From assembly GCF_051020975.1 (NCBI RefSeq), contig NC_135037.1:6510001-6574000 (forward strand): 64,000 bases of DNA. Reading direction: 5' to 3'. Position 1 is the first letter of the stretch. Every line of letters begins with the position of its first letter. The translations under genes and the position numbers were made by a program. Source of the stretch: Osmia lignaria lignaria (taxonomy: Eukaryota > Arthropoda > Insecta > Hymenoptera > Megachilidae). The notes under the pieces are model-generated. The model searched no databases, was not told where the DNA came from, and saw only the letters and a list, made by a program, of their open reading frames with translations. Shown here piece by piece: positions 49,066 to 60,830 of this stretch.

Positions 49066-52000
49066 CAACTCTCTGAATTTAAAATGATAAACGAAAGTTG
49101 AATTCATCCTTTGAATGTTACTCTTAATGTTACAAAATAATTTCCGAATGTAGTTACATTTAAATACAATGATTCAAGCAATTCGAAATCATGCCATTCA
49201 TGAAAGGAGAATAACTCGCGAGGTTTCAATGGAAACCAGTCAAATTTCTCCGGCAACAATGAGCCAACATTCGAAGCCGAAGAACGAGCATCACGGACAA
49301 ATGAATTTTTCAATGGTCCACGCGTTTTCAATCGGCGAATACGTGCTAAATCATCGAGGGGCTCTCGCGTTTCTTCTTTCCTCGGCATTATCGAAAACGA
49401 TCGGACGTATTATTGTATCGCGACGTGGTTGTTCGTGACCCAATCGATGGATACGGGAGGGGCAGCCCGATATCCCGTGTTATTAGATCGGACAAAGGAA
49501 TCCATTGTGAGGGCCAACCCTCTTTTTTCACCTTACGTTGCCTTCGCGATGGATAATGTCCCTCGCGGGGAGGAAAAAGCAAACTTTCAATACACGATAA
49601 ATCTTCGAAGCAGAAAGCATCAATCTAAGGGTGAGTTGGCGAACCGTGAGATGAAGTACATTTGTATGAAACGAGGTTAATTAACCTCTTGAGTTAGAAA
49701 TAAAAAAGGCGTTCAACACACATCTTACTTTCGTTGCGTTAGCTTCACTGTAAGTATTAAGAACTCGTCCGGAAGGTCGGCGATGCACGGTACTTATTGT
49801 AAAGATTGCTGAGGAGACAATTTATTTTTCAGCCTAAGCTTCTAATCTGCTATATTATATCGTTGATATAATTTTTATTGAAAAGGGAATAAAAATAAGA
49901 AAAATTAAAGAAAAATCTAATTGAAATTAAACAAAATATTTTGAAACACAAGGATTTAAAAACAACTTCCTCTATAAAGTTCTTCGTATTGGAGGATATC
50001 GTCCATTGAGGGAATTTCAATAAAAAAGTTTTTCGATCAAGAACTTCGAGTAGTTTAATTAGCGTTAATTCATCACGCACTGTCGAAAAAGTAATTATAA
50101 TCTACAACCACGTTTCGCGTAGTACACAGAATCGAAGTTGTACCCTGAAGTTTCTCAAACGCTCTATAAATTCATCGCTAAGAGGATACAGAAACGATCG
50201 AATTAAATTTAATTTTAAACAAATGTTGCCGCACAAGTGCAATCAAAACAATGAGAACTTCAAGGAAATTATACAGCAAAACTGTACACGAATTTCAACG
50301 AAGCAAACGCTCGACATTAACAGAAAATTCTGTTTAAAAAGCATTGCGAAGTTAAATTAGCTTTTTGAAGTTGAAAAATTGATCAAAGTTGAAATCTGGA
50401 TGCGAAATTTGCGATTAAACGAAACGTTCGATGAAATCCAACGAAAGTAATTCAATTTGAAATAACATTTCGTAGCTCCGAAGCTTCCATTTTCTTGATA
50501 GAATCAACAATCGAATTAAATCGATGATGAACTGGAAGGCAATTAAAATTGCTCGATTTCAAGCGAATGTAACAAAACCGACTGTAATCACAAGCAGAAA
50601 TGCCACTCACCGCAGCTACGCCATGTCACTCCGACATTTCGCTTCAAATATTCAATTACATAACTAGCCACCCTTGAAAATTGATTGACGGACAATTACC
50701 GGGCAGAATGAATATTGCGATCGCCCAATATCATAATTAAAGCGAACCCCATGATTGGACACGCAAAGATTTCTTAATTATACGTGAATTTTATTATCGC
50801 TCATCGATCATTTCTGATAAACCTGACGAAGAGATAAGATCGCAAACGAAACAAAATAATATTAAAAAATGTTTAAAACTGAAAATCGATACCGATTTGA
50901 ATGATCAATATTTTATAATAATTAGAAAAAGAAAATTTTAAGTTTCGAAGATGGTCTCGCAAAATTCTCGTCGCGAGTGTATCGAACGCGAATCAATGCA
51001 AGCATAATCAATCGAAAAGCTCGATACTCGTGCAAAAGAATTAATATTATTGGCAGCTGTAACGATTGCCTGCTGGTAGGACGATTTATCACCGCGCGAA
51101 CAGCGATACAAAATATATTTTTGCAGAATATACAATGCCTTTATTTCCGCGGATTTTTATTGATCGCCGATAATTTTTCATGTCGGACAGTCGCTCGTTA
51201 GTCGAGGCTTAACTGTAGTTGAATTGATACAAATTACAACAGGCCCGAAAACCTGTCCGGCCGTTGACGAACGATCTGCGGAGGTGGAGAACAGTACTCA
51301 ACATACCTGAAAACATTATGTTAAGCTCTGTTAAAACTCTGCTACATGAAAAACGGTACAAGCTAAATTTCCTTTATGAAAAAAAAGAGAGAGAAATATG
51401 ATGAACGATGGAAGAAGAGAGAATTTACCTGGAGAGGCAAGGAGTAAAATCAAAACATTAGTTGTTAGGAAAAATAAGGAATCGGAGAAGAGTCATAGAA
51501 ACCATAAATCCCCATGACGGGGAAATATTGAGAAAAAGTAAGAAGACACAGCGGGAGTCTCGTAGAAACACTGAGTGATACTATTTCTACGTTGCAGTAA
51601 ACGTGACTTCTGTTTTAAAAATACTTTTGCTGAGTAATGATAATGAAAAGATAAGAATAATATTGTTGTAATAAAAATAGCGCCAAGAATTATTATATAA
51701 AATATTTTACAGAGGTGCTGTTTTCTGAATTTTCAAAAAGAAATTATTAAAATAATTTATAGCTTGTAAAATTATAAATTATAGAATAATGAAATTAGAA
51801 TTTGGTGGTCAATTTGGGAATTTTTAATAATTCATTATCGATAAGCTGATTATCATCAGGCCACGTTTATCGAATTTTTATTGCCTGCTCCAACGATCCA
51901 GCAAAGTAGGAATTTCACGAGAGCTTAATTGAAACGCGGTGGCAGCAACCGGTGAAAACATTTTTCCGAATCGAGAACTTCCCCGAAGGATTTCCGACGA

Positions 52001-52832
52001 TTTTCAGCCTCGTTTCCGGCTCGTTACTTTAACCCCATTCAGGGGAACGTTTGGATGTTGATCCGAGGCGTTCGTTATAATGAATTATTACAAAAAAATG
52101 TGTTCAAATATTTGAAGTTCATACTTTTAATACGCTAACCGAAAATATTATTTCTTAAATCTTTTTTCAAGGATCTGTAATTTGAAATAGCAAATGATAT
52201 TCTAGTTTCGACGTTTCATTATTTTCCTTTTATTAAATTATTTCGAATAACTAACGGAATGAATACGTTTCGGAAGTAAGAGATTCGATGAAAATAAAAT
52301 CACCGATGGTCGCGTTTCACGCGAGAAAATGTCAGGTGGAGGGTAAAAATAGGCCACGTAACATTTCTGTCGCGAAATTGAACGCTGGTGGAGAGAACAA
52401 ACAGCCGTGGGGAAGAGGTAATTTCCACGTAAGAACGAAACTCAGTTGCATTTACCGAGTATACTTGGAAATAATGAAAATTGCAAAGGGTTTCGTAGTA
52501 CGGGAATTTCACGCTTACACGCGAACCAACCTGGACTGGCTAGTTCATAGCTGCGATCTACTGGCGCAGATGTATGCGATGGAAAATTACAAATTATCCA
52601 CCGTTTGAACGCGACCGAGTTTCCTACTTTTTTCCTGACAAAACTACTCGCTTTGACTGAACAGATAAAAGGAGGAAAGAAAATTTTAGCGTCAGAGATT
52701 TTAAATTCAATCGATTGCCTGCATTTTCGACAATTTGTGAATGTAAATTTAATGCATTTAGATCATTGAAATAAAAAACATTTTTTAAAATGTCAATTTT
52801 ATAAGTAGAGTAACGAATACAATTGTTAAATT
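49066..52832. other. No certain gene
   Basis: Apart from the minus-strand splice-like pair at 51308-51429 this is mixed intron-like DNA. Frames at 49104-49680 on both strands and 52288-52608 on the plus strand look non-coding. Confidence 0.5.
51308..51429 (-). other. Minus-strand segment bounded by splice-like signals
   Basis: On the minus strand a pyrimidine-rich run ends CTTGCCTCTCCAG directly against GTAAAT. Then 122 bases later comes TGTTTTCAG directly against GTATGT. Each junction is acceptor-like followed by donor-like sequence. The segment between has stops in all frames, so it would be non-coding if it is an exon. It may be chance, or part of the same kind of recursive splicing suggested at 29102. 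The donors are weaker than at 29102 and 53411. Confidence 0.18.
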
Positions 52833-53044
52833 TTAACTCTCGGACGGCGGACCATGAAGAGAGTCACAATTCTAATGTAATTCTGTACTTCAAATTATTA
52901 TCATTTTTTAAATTTCACAGTGTCCCGTTAAAAATTATTCTTACGATACATAAAACTCTTTTGTTTAAAGATTATACATTTAATTTTAAGTTAATATCTT
53001 TATCTCTATCACGATTGACCCAAGCTCCGGTGTTCAGGGGTTAA
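52833..53044. mobile_element. CGGACGGCGG-family TTAA element, full-length
   Basis: The left end is TTAACTCTCGGACGGCGGAC and the right end, reverse complement TTAACCCCTGAACACCGGAG, an imperfect inverted pair of about 20 bases (roughly 15 matches). TTAA bounds both sides and the length is 212 bases. It lies about 260 bases upstream of the exon at 53305, in its intron. It contains no frame. Confidence 0.75.
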
Positions 53045-53304
53045 ATAATAAAATATAATTATCTTTTATAGCCCGAATACTTTTTGTTTCGAATAAAATT
53101 ATAATTTATTATGTAAGAAATTTATTATATTATATTTTCTACTGTTTTAGGGAAAGGATCAATTATTATATAGGGGTCGATAACTGTACACGTTACCCCG
53201 TACATTTTTTAATTTCATTGTTTCTGATTTTATGTGGGAATAGAATGTTAAATCTAGTCATTGTTAAATCTAGCTACTAATTCATTCTCTATTGTCTGTT
53301 GCAG

Positions 53305-53410
53305 ATCGTTGATATCAGCTGGAGTCCTGGCAAGGATCAAGGAAGCTGCGAAGCAAGATGAAATAATAGAAATATCTTTCTGTCGACGTAGAGACAATGG
53401 CGTCTCCCAG
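53305..53410 (+). CDS. Internal coding exon of an unidentified spliced gene
   Basis: This is the best-supported gene piece in the window. Upstream is a branch-point-like CTAAT (about 53277-53281), then a pyrimidine-rich run ending TTGCAG at 53304. The exon is 106 bases and ends CTCCCAG followed by GTAAGT, a consensus donor. Only one of the three frames is open: after one leading base of a split codon it gives 35 codons beginning SLISAGVLARIKEAAKQDEI and ending RRDNGVSQ. The other two frames hit stops (TGA). The peptide is hydrophilic with a helical, charged middle and no domain I recognise. Flanking DNA is AT-rich and stop-laden, as expected for introns. The rest of the gene is not visible nearby, so its other exons are probably many kilobases away. 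It could also be a cassette exon or a non-coding RNA exon. The splice structure is seen directly; that it is translated is inference. Confidence 0.62.
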
Positions 53411-55191
53411 GTAAGTAACATTAAATTTATATTTCAACTCCATTATTAATAATCAAATACTTGAAAAACATTTTTCGTAGCTTTGCTTTTATAAAAATTA
53501 ATTAATAATAAGTCTACTGTCTTATTATTCTTAATTATTCACTTACCTAAATTAAATTAGAAAATGCAAATTTATATTTTTCCATTAATTTTTTTATCGT
53601 TCATACTAATAATTATTCGAAATATTTTTGTTCCCTTTTTCTCTACTATTTCATCGAGTTTGTATTAATGAATGAAATACCACTGTCTACGCCACTGTTT
53701 CGGAATGCGCATAGAGACGGCAGTTGGTAAGGATTACCGAGCCGGGTATTTCGCGCGTACACGCGAGCACTGGGTGCCCCGTCGGTTCTCCCAGGAACAC
53801 GGGATGAGACGTGGGAGTGCCCATTGGCACAAAGTTACGGCTTTCAGTCTCGTCGTTCGTTACCTTTCCCTTCGACCTCGACTAGATCCACCACTATTCT
53901 GACATTCGACCTCGGTGCCTGATGGGCACACCTCCTTTTATCTATCGAAAACTATCAGCAGAACCTGGACCACTTTTTAAACTATTCCAAATTAAATTTC
54001 TAAAATCTAACATCTAATAAAGTGAACCTTTCACTTTGAATTTTTTCGATAATATTAAACAACGACAGACGATCTACCATTGATTTCATGAAATACGTGC
54101 TAACTTTTCTAGATAGAAGCTAAAGAGATTGAAGTTATTAAAATTCGAAAACAAATAATTAGTTGACAATTCTTGTTCGACAACGAGATCACAAGAAACA
54201 CTTCACAGAGTTTCAGTACGAATCAAACAATTCTGCGTAAAGAAGAGCCATTTTAATTGGACGAAAGTAAACAAAAAGTACCTTTCCACATGATGGATCA
54301 TTCTACTAATTAAGCGATTACTATGTTTTTAAACGATTCTACAAACGAAGTTAGATTGCTATACCAGCTGTGTCAGCGATATTTGAAATCTTGCTGATTA
54401 TTTGCTGTTTCAAGTGCTTCGTTATCATCCAAGTGAAAAATATAATTTCCGCGTTCAATGAATGCAACACATCACCTTGTATTTCCTTTATTATTAAACA
54501 GAAATATTTTTCATAAAATTACAAATTTCCATAGATATGAAATAATTCCAACTGCTAAGCCAGTTTGTTGAAAACAAGAAAATAAAGAAAGGGTAATTAA
54601 AAATACGTCGACGGAAGTCATCGAATCACTTAACTGTAGTCGCATCTCTAAACTGCTGAAACATCCGAGGCCGCCTACTTGCAAAGTCATCGTTAATATT
54701 CCGCTCGGAGCACAGTATAATTAGTTGACGAGCGTACAAGATAATTAGCGAAATGATACCGGTTGAAAACGTACTCGTAATTGATCGATATCTCTCGACC
54801 GGTGAAAACACAGCTTGTACAAGCAACCGACGACCCCGCAGTCATTAATCTACTTCCGTATCAAGATGACCCGGCAACCAGTGCCGTTTCATCAATTCTA
54901 GTTAAATTAACATCTCGGTTACTTTCGCGTGTTTCGTATAGTTTCGTTGATGCGCCACCATAAACGCGTACGAAACTGTGAATCCGGGTCATAGATAACG
55001 ATTCCGAACTCTGTTACTGTTTGGTCCAGTTGACCGGACAGTTTGAGTCAACCGTTATCAACTCCTATCGCTTATTTTCTCTCAATACTCCTGGCTATTT
55101 TCTCTCTAGCCATTTGCAACTGAACAAGGACCATTATTCTCTGGATGTATAACTAGAGTGAACAAAATTAATATTTGAAGGAATAATCATA
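53411..55191. other. Intron-like DNA after the 53305 exon
   Basis: Very AT-rich to about 53670, with a GC-richer patch at 53680-53920 and another at 54610-54960. No second exon with both splice sites in a compatible phase was found. Confidence 0.5.
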
Positions 55192-55407
55192 TAGTAGATT
55201 ATCGTTACATTGCTATGGAAATAGGGGTGGAAAATTCGTCGACTGTAGGAGCTGTAGGGGTGGAAAATTTATCGATTGTAGAGGCTGTAGGAGTGGAAAA
55301 TTTTTCAAGTCTTTAAATTTTCAGTTCAAGAGAAAAAAGAAGATAAAAATTATCATTGTCCAATTATCACTATTATATTTAGGAGGCAATATAACGAGAG
55401 CCTACTG
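55192..55407. mobile_element. TA-flanked pogo/Tc1-type MITE, copy 2
   Basis: The right end GGCAATATAACGAGAGCCTACTG differs at one base from copy 1 (25978-26163). The left end TAGTAGATTATCGTTACATT has decayed further. TA flanks both ends. The left half holds a small internal tandem repeat of about 33 bases (55223-55305) built on GGGGTGGAAAATT and GACTGTAGGAGCTGTA motifs, absent from copy 1. There is no coding sequence. Confidence 0.75.
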
Positions 55408-55448
55408 TATTAATAAATGTATTAATAGTTCCTATTTGCAATGCAACC

Positions 55449-55790
55449 TGCTAACCCTTGAACAGCGGAGCCAGGGTCAATCGTGACCCAAACAAAGATA
55501 TTAAAATAAGATATTAACCCTTTGACTATTGTTGACGCCTAAAGTCGCTTAGAAAAATTGCTTAGACTAGTTTGAACTCTTATATTGGTTTAATGCAATG
55601 AAATGCAGTGTTTTGATTATTTCAATCTTTCTCAAAAATGCACGCCTAACGAAAAATTTCTCGGTGTAGAATGCGACTGAATTCCTATCGTATGGTACGT
55701 CTGGTACGTTTCAAAATCCGCGTTAGTCAAAGGGTTAATATAATTATAATAATTTTCAAGATTTCATTGACTATAAAAATGTTAGTTTCA
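55449..55790. mobile_element. Older TTAA element of the CGGACGGCGG family, split by copy 3
   Basis: The left part reads AACCCTTGAACAGCGGAGCC and then GGGTCAATCGTGACC, matching the reverse-complemented right end of the 52833-53044 element (TTAACCCCTGAACACCGGAG, GGGTCAATCGTGA). After the inserted element ends at 55738, the AT-rich TATAATTATAATAATTTTCA resembles the internal sequence of the family near 59891-59920. The far terminus is not recognisable, so the right limit is approximate. Confidence 0.5.
55514..55738. mobile_element. TTAA miniature element, CCCTTTGAC family, copy 3 (nested)
   Basis: Both ends are TTAACCCTTTGACTA exactly over 15 bases, with TTAA edges; the element is 225 bases long. 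The DNA on its two sides appears to be the left and right parts of another TTAA element (55449-55513 and from 55739), so this copy inserted into an older one. Perfect ends agree with it being the younger of the two. Confidence 0.82.
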
Positions 55791-56928
55791 ATCTCTGATT
55801 ATTTTGTTATCAAGAAACAACATTTTCGAGCATTTGATTTCTAAATTCCAGCTCGTGAAACAAACGACACAGCGCTGTTTGAACTTCCATTGTATAAGCT
55901 GATTACGGGCGGGGTGGATATCGTTCGTTCCGCGGTCTTTCCTCGGGAAATCGTCTGGGAAAGCAGCGATCCCGTTGCTGGATTTTATGGACGCTCGTCG
56001 AAAGCTTCGGGTCTGGTGTGTACTGATTGAAATTCGCGGAAAGTCGAGCGTTTCTCGAACTTCGCTGTCCTCAGCGACGCTGAAATTGTTAGACATTTGT
56101 TGCAGCCTGCAATTGCCCCCCTCTTTTGCCGACGTTTTCACGAGCACCGTCCGAGAAACCTCTATTCGTCGGGGCAACGAGGGTTTCTATAGTCCGACGA
56201 GAATTGTCGGATTCTTTAGACGGAGGGTGAATTCACGTAGAGGGTGGAACAGTAAATATTGTTGAAGATAATCATTCCATGACAAAAGACTTAGAAACGT
56301 CTTTTGTGTTTTCTGTTATTGTACTTGTGGGTTTTGCATTCGTATGATTTATTATATAAATCCAACATGATAAAAAGGTAGAGAATAATTAAGAAATTTT
56401 AAAATTTTGAAATTTTAATAATAAGTGTACAGGAATAGACATTTATGACCTGACTCCACGACACTTCTTTTTAATGAAAATAATCTCTACAAAGCATTCT
56501 TCGCGTTACTTTCATGTCGGTTCATTTTGTTTTCGTAACAACTTATTAAACACGATTAATTAAACATAGTGGACGGAAGAACGAAAAAATACTCCTTTGT
56601 CAAGTATGAAACAATTATGCGATCAAGTTCCGGTAAACGGAAATGCATTATGTTTTGCTTCCTTTATATGCTGGATTTTACGAGGATTCCGTTAATATCG
56701 TTGATGAAAGCTGGTATCCTTTTGTCCGCCTTTGGACGAAGCTTTCCAACGCTGTATCTCCCTGTCCTGCTGGTGTACTTACATGAACGAGGAACACATT
56801 CTCCGTTCGGATTTACGACGGATAACAAGATCCACACTGGTGAAAAATATTTATAACACACCTTTTATGGACTCTATTTTTTATTTTCTATGGTACATCG
56901 ACGCCTCTTTCATTTAACGTCGTTTTTA

Positions 56929-57156
56929 TAGGTTTCTTATTGTAACATTTGTAACGTAGGCTTAGACTTAATATTTTTTCATAAATTCAGAATTTCTATT
57001 TTTTTATTTTTCACTGATATATCGCCACGATTAAAAGATTTATAAATTTCTTATTCTAACATTTGTAACGTAGGCTTAAACTTGATATTCTTTCATAAAT
57101 TTATAATTTCTAATTATTTATTTTTTACTAATACATATATCACCACGATTAAAAGT
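56929..57156. repeat. Two-unit tandem duplication, period ~116
   Basis: Both units contain TTTCTTATTGTAACATTTGT (or TTCTAAC), then AACGTAGGCTTAGACTTAAT or a variant, TTTCATAAATT and finally CACGATTAAAAG. Differences are few, so this is one of the younger duplications. Confidence 0.88.
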
Positions 57157-58199
57157 TCTCAGAAAATAGAAAAGGCACTGTTCTAAAAGCAGATTTTCTT
57201 GTTAATCGCACGTCATGGGATTTGCCATTGAAAAGCAATGTTGGACAAAGATAATTCCATGTCGGTGAAACTAAATCGAGGGTGCACGAACGACGCCTCG
57301 CCTGTACAAAGGGATCAAACGCGATAGTATGAATCATCTACGTTGAAGACTGAAAGTCGCATGAACGTTGCATTGTCATGGAAATTTTCCCGGCTGATTT
57401 GATGGGAACGTAAAAAATGAGCACCCTAATCCTCCACTCTCCTGTCTCCTGTCATTTCGAAAAATCTGATAAACTTTACTATGGTTTCTTCTTTTCAAAT
57501 TCGCTTTTCATTCGCAAATGAACAGTAGATACCCCAAATTGTGATTAAAATATCATTCTGATGTCTTTATTTCTAGAACCTCAAAGAGTTACTGATTGAT
57601 ACTTCAAACATTTATTTAAATTCTAGAAGAAAAAGAAATAGGAATAAAATCTGCACTCGATTTCAAAGTAATTCCCAATAGAAAACTAATCTGTGAACGA
57701 TCGAAGCTGAACGTTGTTGGTTCAGCTCGATGACTGGCAGATCGCCACGTAAATTCTTCGATCCTCCGTGGCGGCATGTCAAAGGATCATCGGGATAATC
57801 CTGTTCCCTAGACGGATCCAGAACTCTGTGACGAAGCCGACAAGTCAAGGATAATTCGGCGTTTCGTCTCTGATTGGCCATTGTGACCTCCGAATCGAAT
57901 TAACCCTCGCTCCTGTCGCTAAAGGCACCGTGCAAGGACGTTTTCCTTACGAGACTTTCGAACTCGAACGACAAAAAGGATCGCCGTCGCGAAGGATAGA
58001 GTCCTCTCTCGAATGCAACTAAATCTTTCAATCATTTTCTTACTTCTTCTCCTGATGATATCAGGAAAGGATCAATATTTCGCTTAATTATTATTATTTT
58101 CCAACGATTTTTAAACAAATAATTGAAAAAAATGAACCGAAAATAATTATACGACTTCTCTAGAAAATTTGCTGTTCCACTTAGTTTCTCCGAACGATT
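57157..58199. other. No gene seen
   Basis: Mixed composition. TTAACCCTCGCTCCTGTCGC at 57900 could be a lone TTAA-element end but no partner is visible. Confidence 0.5.
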
Positions 58200-58680
58200 C
58201 CTGTTCGACGATCCAATCACGTTCGGAACAGGTTGAAAAACAGTCTGTTTGCCGTTCGATTTCCATTAATCCCCGTTGATCATCGAGCCAGATCAATGGT
58301 GGTAAGGGAGCAAGTCGGAAGCGACACTCGAGGACGGAAACGGGCGTCCTAAACCAATGCGGGCAGACGGGGCGTACAATGTGTGGCATTGTTGGTCAAT
58401 GGAGCTAATCTCTCGGATCTGCTGCTCGAAATGGAATACCTCTCCGCGGATGAACGGAGAAACGGGCGTGGAGCGAATGAATCCTGAGGGCGATAGCGGG
58501 AGGAGTAAGCGGAAGGCAACACAACGAGGTTGGCCTTTGGCCGATATAATGCCGGCCACCGTAATCCTGTGGCAACGATCGACTGACAGTTCCCTTCTGG
58601 CCCCATAAACCCCTCTTTCCAAGGGGCTTCGACGAGGCTTACACTCACGGCATCAGCCATTTACCCGACCCCAGGTTCGA
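58200..58680. other. GC-rich island with overlapping open frames
   Basis: Two minus-strand frames (58293-58622 and 58349-58660) and one plus-strand frame (58357-58608) are open over the same DNA. This is typical of base composition, not coding. No domain is recognised. Confidence 0.3.
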
Positions 58681-58929
58681 TGCTCCTCCGATGCCATGTC
58701 CGTTTGTTCAATCCTTGATTCTAGCCCGAGAACCCAGCAGAAGTAGAACGATTGATAGATAAAGGAACCAACAAACAGGTTCAACCTGATTCCAACCATA
58801 TTGCCCTTCCTACCCACTTGCATACTAATACTTGATACTTTGTTCCTCCACTCTTCGCGGTATTAGCGCCTTGTATTGCAATCATGATGTTTCGAGAGGA
58901 TGGTAAAAATGAGTCCAACGCATCCGTCG

Positions 58930-59116
58930 TTAATCCTCGGACGGCGGATCATGGAGAAAGACCCAATTATAATTTAATTTTCTATTTCATATTATTTTCA
59001 TTTTCCAAATTTTACAATGTTTTTTTTTAAATTCCATATAAGGAACTCTTTTGTTTAAATGTTAGGTGAATATTAAGATTATCTTAAGAATCTTATTTCC
59101 TTCAATTGTCAGCATT
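58930..59116. mobile_element. CGGACGGCGG-family TTAA element, right end decayed
   Basis: The left end TTAATCCTCGGACGGCGGAT then CATGGAGAAAGACCCAAT is closely related to the copies at 36861 and 52833. The middle (TTTCTATTTCATATTATTTT, ACTCTTTTGTTTAAA) aligns too. The right end near TCAATTGTCAGCATTAA is weak, so the limit is approximate. Confidence 0.68.
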
Positions 59117-59651
59117 AAAATTAGAAAGAAACAATGTGTTCTATGCGAACGAAATACCATGGAACACCGTTGAAAAGTAGGTAACCCTGAAGAAGCTCCC
59201 TCGACTTCTCTCCACCTACACCATTAACTGAATCCCCATAAAGTGTAGAGGTAAAGGGTGAAGGGTGGTCGAGAAGAGAAGAGGGTGCAGCAGACTGTGC
59301 GACGGCCACTCGTGCAACGAGAAGGAGCACTTCTCTGGTTCGTGAGGTCGGCAACTAGAAGTTGCTTTATTTACCAGAGTTTATTTACCAAGTCCTAACG
59401 CCAGACCGTGCAAGTTCACCGGGTCGAATATATATTGGACGACCGTTGACTCCCGGTATTCCGGCTGGAACTTCGGTTTACCGAGTTGTCTCCGACGTTT
59501 CGTGTTCGTCAAGCGAAATTCTTCACTCGAATCGCGTTCCACCTTTCTGTAGTAATGGGTCTTCTGGTGAAACAGAAAGCGCCCCGTTCAGAGCAGAGGA
59601 AATTGAGACCCCAGAGGGCTTCTTCCTGGTGTCGATGCTATTGATTCGTCA

Positions 59652-59680
59652 ATTTCCTTTTTTCCTTTTTTCCTTTTTTA
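59652..59680. repeat. Short tandem repeat CCTTTTTT
   Basis: Three copies of an eight-base TTTCCTTT unit lie inside a plus-strand open frame (59362-59748) that otherwise shows no family resemblance. Confidence 0.6.
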
Positions 59681-59830
59681 TTGGCTTAATGAAAAGGGTT
59701 GATGAGGATCGTTTAATTCTTGAACGATGTTCAGTACGTAGTGTTTAAAATTATAATAGTTCTATCTTATTTTGTTAGAAATATATTTTTCCTAAAAAAG
59801 TAGAAAGTATAATATAACAACTATTATTTC

Positions 59831-60045
59831 ACTTTGGAATAACGGAGCCTAGGTCAATTGTGATCTAAATAAGAATATTAACCTGAACTTAAATATATAA
59901 TTTAATAATTTTTAAACAAAAATTTCATATATGGATTAGAAGAATAACTTTTAAAAGGACAAAACATTTAGAAAATGCAATAATGTGAAGTACAGAATTA
60001 AATTAGAATCGTGGCTTTCTCCATAGTCCGCCATCCGAAAATTAA
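59831..60045. mobile_element. CGGACGGCGG-family TTAA element, inverted orientation
   Basis: The right edge, in reverse complement, is TTAATTTTCGGATGGCGGAC then TATGGAGAAAG, the family left end. The left edge shows AACGGAGCCTAGGTCAATTG, corresponding to the other terminus. It therefore lies in opposite orientation to the copy 0.7 kb upstream at 58930. Its internal sequence is the best reference for the split copy at 55449-55790. Confidence 0.72.
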
Positions 60046-60740
60046 GAAACGCATTATATTGTGTTTCTTACTCCTTTACCCTAATTAAATTTTTAAATAT
60101 TTTAAATCGTAATAATCAAATTTTTGTTCCCTTTCCTTGAAATTGTGAACAGAATTCCAGTAGCTCGTTTCAACGACCGAAAGCTTCGCTAATAACGCTT
60201 CCGCGTAATCTGAAGCAAGAACCAGCAACTACAAGGTGCAAAACACTGTTCTAACACAAGAAGTAAAATAATCCCTGAAACATCGTCGAAAGCTCGCCAA
60301 CTTTAGTCACGAAATGAGAGGTTCAAGTTTCACTAGCTTTTCTTCAATTACGAAAAAATGAAAGGGAACAAAACCAGCGAATAAAATGCAAGTCTATTCG
60401 TTATGGTTTCTTATTCTCTCTGGTTGATTATCCCGCGCGATCGACCTTTTTGAAGAACGAACCAGCCATGCCAAAAATGAAAATTCATAAATCGGTCAAC
60501 AGTCAACTTGTCGGGAAGAAAAGTTCTTCCTGTCATCGTTTTTGTTCCCCGTTGAACCACCATCACCAGTCATGTCCTTCTTCAAATCCTCGTTAAAAAG
60601 TTTAAGTGGATTCTCCCGAGGCTTCACGAGTGATCAAATGAAATACCGTGGTTCTCCGGTCGCAAACTGTACGAGCAACAGTGATTCAATATTCTTTTTT
60701 TCTAGTCTTCTTAATTTTCTTTTATATATTTTCTGTCTTT

Positions 60741-60830
60741 TCAAACATCGAATGGTGAACCATGGAAAGGGTGAAAATTTATATTTAATTTCATATTTTA
60801 TACCAATTTCATTCCCTGATTTTTATATTT
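60741..60830. mobile_element. Diverged fragment of the CGGACGGCGG family
   Basis: CAAACATCGAATGGTGAACC followed by ATGGAAAGGGTGAAAATT, then TTTAATTTCATATTTTAT, follows the family order (CGGACGGCGGACCATGGAGAG, then TTTCATATT). The ends are lost. It is the oldest-looking copy in the 52.8-60.8 kb cluster. Confidence 0.4.

Noticed and set aside
58293..58660. Overlapping minus-strand frames in a GC-rich island
   Set aside because: Two minus frames and one plus frame are open simultaneously. No start context, splice sites or motifs.
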